The position numbers were made by a program, and so were the translations under genes. A stretch of 64,000 bases of DNA, from positions 186,001-250,000 of the forward strand of contig WYCW01000005.1 in assembly GCA_011392765.1 (NCBI GenBank), written 5' to 3'. Each line of letters begins with the position of its first letter. Positions within the stretch are counted from its first letter, which is position 1. The notes under the pieces are model-generated. The model was not told the DNA's origin and searched no databases. It worked only from the letters and a program-made list of their open reading frames with translations. Below are positions 60,304-64,000 of this stretch, one piece after another. The stretch comes from Candidatus Thiosymbion ectosymbiont of Catanema sp. Cochon2018. GTDB lineage: Bacteria > Pseudomonadota > Gammaproteobacteria > Chromatiales > Chromatiaceae.

Positions 60304-60476
60304 CGACTGAATTTCCTCTCCACATCCGCTTGACTCATGGTTCCTTCCACATCGGCACGGTCGATACCTCTACGTATTTTTTCAACCACATAGAGATGAT
60401 ACTGAACATCTTCCAGCATGCACTCGTCCGGCAATCGATCGAGCAGCGACTTCACTTCCTCTTTTGCCGTACTCAT
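60288..60476 (-). CDS. Putative antitoxin of the ParE-type pair
   Basis: A 62-residue acidic protein from the ATG at 60476: EEVKSLLDRLPDECMLEDVQ, then YHLYVVEKIRRGIDRADVEG and a terminal helix. This pattern, a helix-rich segment with SLLDRLPDDxxxEDIxY, is common in antitoxins paired with RelE/ParE toxins. It overlaps the broken toxin gene by 16 bp. Its own frame is intact. Confidence 0.75.
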   Translation of the reverse strand: MSTAKEEVKSLLDRLPDECMLEDVQYHLYVVEKIRRGIDRADVEGTMSQADVERKFSRWTTE

Positions 60477-60514
60477 ATTCACCTCGTGATTTCCAGCTTT
60501 CACTAATGAGATTG

Positions 60515-60736
60515 CTACTGTTTCCACGAGAGTATTCGAGCACGCATCTCATCAATACTCGTTTCTCCCCAATACCGCGTAATATCCTCAACGCTATCAC
60601 CTTGTCCGCGTTCAAGAAGGATCGCAAACTCCGTCGCTTTCCGCACTCCAAGTTGTTCAACCAGGACCGCCCATCCTTCCCGGAGAAGCGTCACCGCCTC
60701 TGTTGTTCCTGCTAGATGTATTTGTGTGCCTTTCAT
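60515..60736 (-). CDS. Small hypothetical protein, possible antitoxin-like (73 aa)
   Basis: From the ATG at 60736: EAVTLLREGWAVLVEQLGVR, then KATEFAILLERGQGDSVEDI. It is helical and acidic with no membrane segment. A short frame upstream (MNPRQFVEWLQ, 60737-60783) overlaps its start by ATGA and looks like the last residues of a PIN or similar toxin-like protein, so the gene may have been part of a toxin-antitoxin operon. I cannot name a family. Confidence 0.5.
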   Translation of the reverse strand: MKGTQIHLAGTTEAVTLLREGWAVLVEQLGVRKATEFAILLERGQGDSVEDITRYWGETSIDEMRARILSWKQ

Positions 60737-61138
60737 ACAGTATCTCCTTGTTGTAACCATTCCACGAATTGTCGTGGGTTCATGACAGAAAAATATGTTT
60801 AACGAGATGCTTTACGGTGACTTTTTGTTGCTTGCTTAATTTGACTTCCATTGCGGGGCCTTTTATTGGCAGATAAAGGGACACCCATATTGTATAGCAA
60901 GCACTAGATGGAAGTTCGCCGTAGTTATTCGCTGGGAGAAACCGCGGCAACAAGTCGTCCGCAGATCTCAACTCATTGTTTCCAGGTGCATTGATGGAGA
61001 TATTCATGAATTTGATAAAGAAGCAATAGTTGTAGTATATAAGGCATTTCGCCGTATCTAAACACGGTAGAAAAAAGACACCCATTTTGTTTGACCTGAT
61101 CTTCCCACTAAGCTACAACGTTTAGCTAGGAGTCCAAC
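60737..61138. other. Gap without a convincing gene
   Basis: A minus-strand frame (60780-61007, MNISINAPGNN) is open for 75 codons but has no recognisable features, and I would not rely on it. Otherwise nothing but low-complexity AT-rich sequence. Confidence 0.3.
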
Positions 61139-61198
61139 CATGACCGCCCCTCGCTCCGCTCTTGTCTCCCTTGAAGACACCCCCTGGTATAGTGCCTG
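61139..61198 (+). pseudogene. RAYT transposase N-terminal remnant
   Basis: ATGACCGCCCCTCGC begins a peptide with ALVSLEDTPWY, the conserved start of REP-associated tyrosine transposases (RAYT, Y1 family), where CVSRCVRRAFLCG should follow; the sequence departs right after WY. Confidence 0.75.
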
Positions 61199-61288
61199 CT
61201 TACTGCCCCAGGGACGGGGCGGGCAGGCGGCGAACCACCGCATCAAAGAACCACGAATCTCAAAAGGATACCGTGCAAGGGTATAACC

Positions 61289-61849
61289 ATGGCCGAACCA
61301 GCCGAACGCCAAGCGACCTATGAGGACCTGCTACAGGTTCCGGCGCATTTTGTTGCCGAGATCGTCAATGGCCGTTTAGTCACCCATCCGAGACCAGCTC
61401 CGAGACATTTACAGGCAAGCTCATCACTCGGCGGAGAACTCAATGGTCCTTTCGACAAGGGTCGTGGTGGGCCAGGGGGGTGGCGGATCCTGGACGAACC
61501 CGAGCTGCATCTAGGTCCTCATATCCTGGTCCCAGATCTTGCGGGCTGGCGTCGAACACGCATGCCGAAGCTACCGGAAACCGCCTGGTTCGAGTTGGCC
61601 CCAGATTGGGTCTGTGAAGTCCTATCCCCCCGAACGGCCGCAGGCGATCGTACCGAGAAGCTGCCGATCTATGCGAAATACGGCGTAGCGTACACCTGGC
61701 TCATCGATCCCCAATTGCGCACCTTGGAAGCCTTCAAAAATAATGCCGGAAAGTGGCGCCTGCTTACCACCTTGAATGACCAGGAGCGGGTATCGCTCCC
61801 CCCGTTCGATGCTATCGCATTTAATCTATCGTTGCTGTGGGCGGATTGA
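61289..61849 (+). CDS. Uma2 family presumed endonuclease
   Basis: A 186-residue DUF820 protein. AEIVNGRLVTHP is the N-terminal Glu element, ILVPDLAGWRR the metal Asp, FELAPDWVCEVLSP the Glu of the E-x-L/K core, and KLPIYAKYGVAYTWLIDP the Lys/Tyr helix and strand that end the PD-(D/E)XK fold. Uma2 proteins are widespread in mobile-element-rich genomes; their role is not established. This copy has an intact frame, unlike the one at 17502. It lies among remnants with no clear operon. Confidence 0.85.
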   Translation: MAEPAERQATYEDLLQVPAHFVAEIVNGRLVTHPRPAPRHLQASSSLGGELNGPFDKGRGGPGGWRILDEPELHLGPHILVPDLAGWRRTRMPKLPETAWFELAPDWVCEVLSPRTAAGDRTEKLPIYAKYGVAYTWLIDPQLRTLEAFKNNAGKWRLLTTLNDQERVSLPPFDAIAFNLSLLWAD

Positions 61850-62008
61850 GGAAACCTTTTTTCAAGCGACTAGCCCGTGGGGTGCGGTGGCAGCAAACCG
61901 CATCTTTGGACGGCGGCGTGCCCAACATTTTCCTGCGAATTAAAAACGAACGACCTGATCGTCCGTTTGCTCCGCAAGCAATGCCGAAAAGCAATGGGAC
62001 ATTGAAAG
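61850..62008. repeat. Fragment of family B tail repeat
   Basis: GGTGCGGTGGCAGCAAACCG and CATCTTTGGACGGCGGCGTG are the tail sequence that follows the family B palindromes at 44982 and 47022, without the palindrome itself. Confidence 0.65.
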
Positions 62009-62135
62009 TGTCGGGTCCCGGATGATTGCGAGGAATTTTTTTAAAAAGGTGGGGCTGTTGTGCATACCATCGTTGGAGGGTCTGGAGGGGCTTTTTGTGG
62101 TGCAGGTTTTTCTTTGGGTGTCCTTTACTTTTCTT
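62009..62135 (-). pseudogene. Remnant of a second IS481-type element
   Basis: TGTCGGGTCCCGGATGATTG resembles the IS481 terminus at 3705, and on the minus strand the C-terminal pattern KPLQTLQRWYAQQPHLFKK is readable. It comes from a different subfamily than the complete element. The flank to 62266 has nothing recognisable. Confidence 0.75.
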
Positions 62136-62266
62136 CGATTGAAAGCCCTGAAGTTTCAGCAATGATTGTCATACTGATCTCTTTTTTCTCCATTGCCTTT
62201 GCTACTTCAATCTTACTTTCCTTTAACCCCTCTTCTTTGCTTTTCTTTTACCCTTCCTGATCCTCT

Positions 62267-62896
62267 CTAATCTGAAATGTCAGAATGTCGGGAACTGAGT
62301 ATTCCTGTCAAAACCGAAAAAAGTTCTTCAAGGTCGGAAGGAACACGGTATGAATCAATATCTTTTGATACCAGTTTTTCCTTTCTGTCAAGCTCTCCAA
62401 ATCTCCATAAATCTCCGACCGTAACCGCTCCGTATATGGAAGCATCGCTTTCTTCAATATACTTGTCAGCCGCAATTAGTTCTACAGCCAACTGGCTGAA
62501 TCCTTTTTCCATATCTGCTTTCTTAGCTTCGATAACTATCAGACTGATCTCCGATCTTACAAAATAATCAATATTTCCTTTAAGCTGATTACTGACATAT
62601 AGAGGGTATTCTATATCGATATCTATTTCAATATGATCCATCAGTTCCAGCAGAACCGGGGCAACCAGAACTTCCCGTTTTGCTGTTTCCGAGTTGAGTG
62701 AGATATGAGGCAGTTTTTCATAGAAAGTCTTTTTCAATTCTTCCAGCGAACCTTTGAAAGGATGTACGGGAAGATCGATCTTTTCCAGCCGGAACTGATA
62801 ACCGAACTCTGCAATAATCTCTTTGGTAGGATTACTCAGTTCGAAATAATCGGAAAAAGTATATGATTTTCCTTCTTCAAGTATCGGTTTTCTCAT
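62267..62896 (-). CDS. Low-GC protein with PD-(D/E)XK nuclease-like core (209 aa)
   Basis: The protein has the arrangement of type I restriction/DUF4268-like nuclease domains: GNIDYFVRSEISLIVIEAKK, with Asp, then Glu-x-Lys spaced as in the PD-(D/E)XK fold, and QLAVELIAADKYI in the helix after it. The N-terminal part, with SYTFSDYFELSNPTKEI, is of unknown type. The region is notably AT-rich compared with the window, so it is probably acquired. A restriction or defence function is an inference; a stand-alone housekeeping role is not excluded. Confidence 0.6.
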   Translation of the reverse strand: MRKPILEEGKSYTFSDYFELSNPTKEIIAEFGYQFRLEKIDLPVHPFKGSLEELKKTFYEKLPHISLNSETAKREVLVAPVLLELMDHIEIDIDIEYPLYVSNQLKGNIDYFVRSEISLIVIEAKKADMEKGFSQLAVELIAADKYIEESDASIYGAVTVGDLWRFGELDRKEKLVSKDIDSYRVPSDLEELFSVLTGILSSRHSDISD

Positions 62897-63021
62897 AAAT
62901 CACCTGTCAGCTTTTTCGATTGGGGTAGTATTATCACTTTGTTGCTTATTAATAAATCACTTGATATAATTATCTGAGCTTTACGCTATTAGCCGAACAA
63001 AATTTAACCGAGGAAATTCTT

Positions 63022-63263
63022 ATGGTATTACTACCCGTAAAATGCCCTGTCTGTAATGGTATTGATGTTACTAAACATGGCAACACCAGCAATGGCAAAC
63101 AGAGTTTTATTTGCAAAGAACAGGCCTGTGAGGGCAAAACGTTATCCAGGATTATTCCGAAAAAGGGCGGTTATCGGAAACGAAACAACAAATCATTGAG
63201 ATGGCACTGAATGGCAGCGGCATTCGTGATACCGCGCGGGTACTGGGTATCAGTCCTGTGACC
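63022..63263 (+). pseudogene. IS1-family InsA remnant, frameshifted and truncated
   Basis: VKCPVCNGIDVTKHGNTSNG and the following FICKEQAC form the zinc-binding N-terminus of InsA. A one-base shift near 63135 moves the rest to another frame (SETKQQIIEMALNGSGIRDT and ARVLGIS, the InsA helix-turn-helix). The gene ends where the neighbouring toxin remnant starts. Confidence 0.82.
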
Positions 63264-63384
63264 GAAGGGAAATCGACTAACGAGACACCGCCGGGTGTTC
63301 TTGGACATGGGTGACCACGCTCCAGGAAATTGGATGACACGGGCGATTGCCGCGTACACTTCCTTCGTGGAGGTAGAATCTCAT
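63258..63384 (-). pseudogene. RelE/ParE-type toxin remnant with internal deletion
   Basis: It begins MRFYLH, the usual toxin start, immediately overlapping the antitoxin stop; a deleted middle is followed in another frame by EVYAAIARVIQFPGAWSPMS and KNTRRCLVSRFPFG, the middle of such toxins. It is cut off by the IS1 remnant. Confidence 0.78.
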
Positions 63385-63613
63385 CTCCCGTGTTTCGATC
63401 GGATTTTCGAGAAGACCTCTTCGCCGGGGACGAGCTAGCTCCGCCAGCCTCAACGTGGGTGATGCGGCGCTCCGCCTCTTTGGCCCACAGTCGGTCAACC
63501 TCTTCGTCGAGCGGCAGGTTGAGGCTGGCGATAAGCTTTTCCACTAGACCCAAACGAGCGTCCGCAGGAAGAGAGAGGACTTCCTCTGTAATTCGGTCAG
63601 TAGTCGTTACCAC
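63381..63613 (-). pseudogene. Addiction-module antitoxin, frameshifted
   Basis: From the GTG at 63613 (after a GAAAGAGG ribosome site) the first frame gives RITEEVLSLPADARLGLVEK and LWAKEAERRITHVEAG, the pattern of the TIGR02574-type antitoxin. After VEAGGA the expected end LVPGEEVFSKIRSKHGR lies in another frame and stops at 63381. One small indel near 63432 explains it. Confidence 0.82.
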
Positions 63614-63651
63614 GGTGTACCTCTTTCCATATACCATTTGAAGCACACGTC

Positions 63652-63840
63652 CCAACCGCGTAGGCGGCCACATCAATGGCAAACAGAGCGGCAAACTATT
63701 GAATACGCTCGACAATCCAACCGCGGTGGTGGTCGAAATTCAGGCCCGAGAATCGGGCTTCACCACACAAGAAGGCGTGGCGCACGCAGCGGGATACACA
63801 GTGATACCAAGGGATATCCTCAAGGGAAGTAACTCTCGAA
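63652..63840 (-). pseudogene. RAYT transposase fragment with in-frame stop
   Basis: SLEDIPWYHCVSRCVRHAFL with the GEARFSG and GWIVERI segments of a REP-associated tyrosine transposase. A TAG replaces one codon near 63699, and then FAALFAIDVAAYAV continues in the same frame before breaking off at the addiction-module remnant. The HUH motif region is missing. Confidence 0.85.
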
Positions 63841-64000
63841 TATAAATGATAGCAGAAAACGTGGTCTGTCCCTGAAGTATCCCCGCAAATCAGCCCGCGT
63901 AGTTGGGCAAAGCCCGTAGATACTCTGTTTCGATGCAAGTCCAATGTGCCTCCTGTTCCACAAAAATTCACCTTCGATACATAAATTAGATTGATCAGGA
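63841..64000. other. Right edge without recognised feature
   Basis: Short spacer sequence. I see no gene, repeat end or terminator here. Confidence 0.3.

Noticed and set aside
60780-61085. 101-codon minus-strand frame
   Set aside because: No recognisable motif, no good ribosome site and no neighbour support; described only as part of the gap.
1-64000. tRNA or rRNA genes
   Set aside because: I looked for T-arm and CCA-type patterns and for rRNA landmarks and saw no convincing case; an automatic covariance search would be needed to be sure.

Overview
The window is a 64-kb piece of a gammaproteobacterial chromosome. The placement rests on two conserved housekeeping blocks: nadB facing rpoE-rseA-rseB-rseC, and a lepA remnant followed by lepB-rnc-era, plus gluQRS and an NhaD antiporter. 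A free-living or symbiotic Chromatiales-like lineage is my guess, but nothing in the window fixes the order. No rRNA, tRNA or CRISPR array was recognised.

Region 1 (1-20.4 kb, + strand) is a surface-polysaccharide locus. It holds the end of a GT2 glycosyltransferase, a GT39-type membrane glycosyltransferase, a frameshifted O-antigen ligase-like protein, a decayed asnB split by an IS481-type element, a methyltransferase, a Wzx-like flippase, a radical SAM-pyruvyltransferase fusion, an intact asnB, a second copy of the methyltransferase, a GT4, a two-domain oxidoreductase, a frameshifted Uma2, an alpha/alpha-barrel protein and a WecG/TagA glycosyltransferase. The asnB-methyltransferase pair is duplicated.

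Region 2 (20.4-33.8 kb) is bounded by a 45-bp near-perfect direct repeat. It holds a flippase-like membrane protein, a phosphoheptose-isomerase-like SIS gene interrupted by nested mobile elements, and then a tightly packed + strand operon. The operon encodes a radical SAM protein, an NDP-sugar epimerase, the alpha and beta halves of a thiamine-diphosphate E1 dehydrogenase without E2 or E3, a small unknown protein, a second radical SAM paralogue, an HldE-like protein with reversed domain order, a sugar nucleotidyltransferase, and a GT2 sandwiched between two membrane-anchored winged-helix-like proteins. I know of no described pathway with this set, and it is the best candidate here for an undescribed system (probably an unusual activated sugar and its transfer to a lipid or glycan).

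Region 3 (33.8-57.5 kb) is mostly core genes: a HAD/trehalose-phosphatase fusion with altered catalytic motifs, a serine hydrolase, NhaD, the sigma-E regulon core (rseC, rseB, rseA, rpoE), an IS110 element, nadB, a PEP-mutase/isocitrate-lyase family enzyme, a MoxR-like ATPase with a VWA-like metalloprotein partner, gluQRS, era, rnc and lepB. Small palindromic or MITE-like elements of at least eight families sit between nearly all these genes and split operons that are normally compact.

Region 4 (57.5-64 kb) is a degraded accessory zone: the last 47 codons of lepA, an MNT-HEPN pair, remnants of IS481, IS1 and RAYT transposases, broken ParE/RelE-type toxin-antitoxin genes, a Uma2 protein and a low-GC nuclease-like protein.
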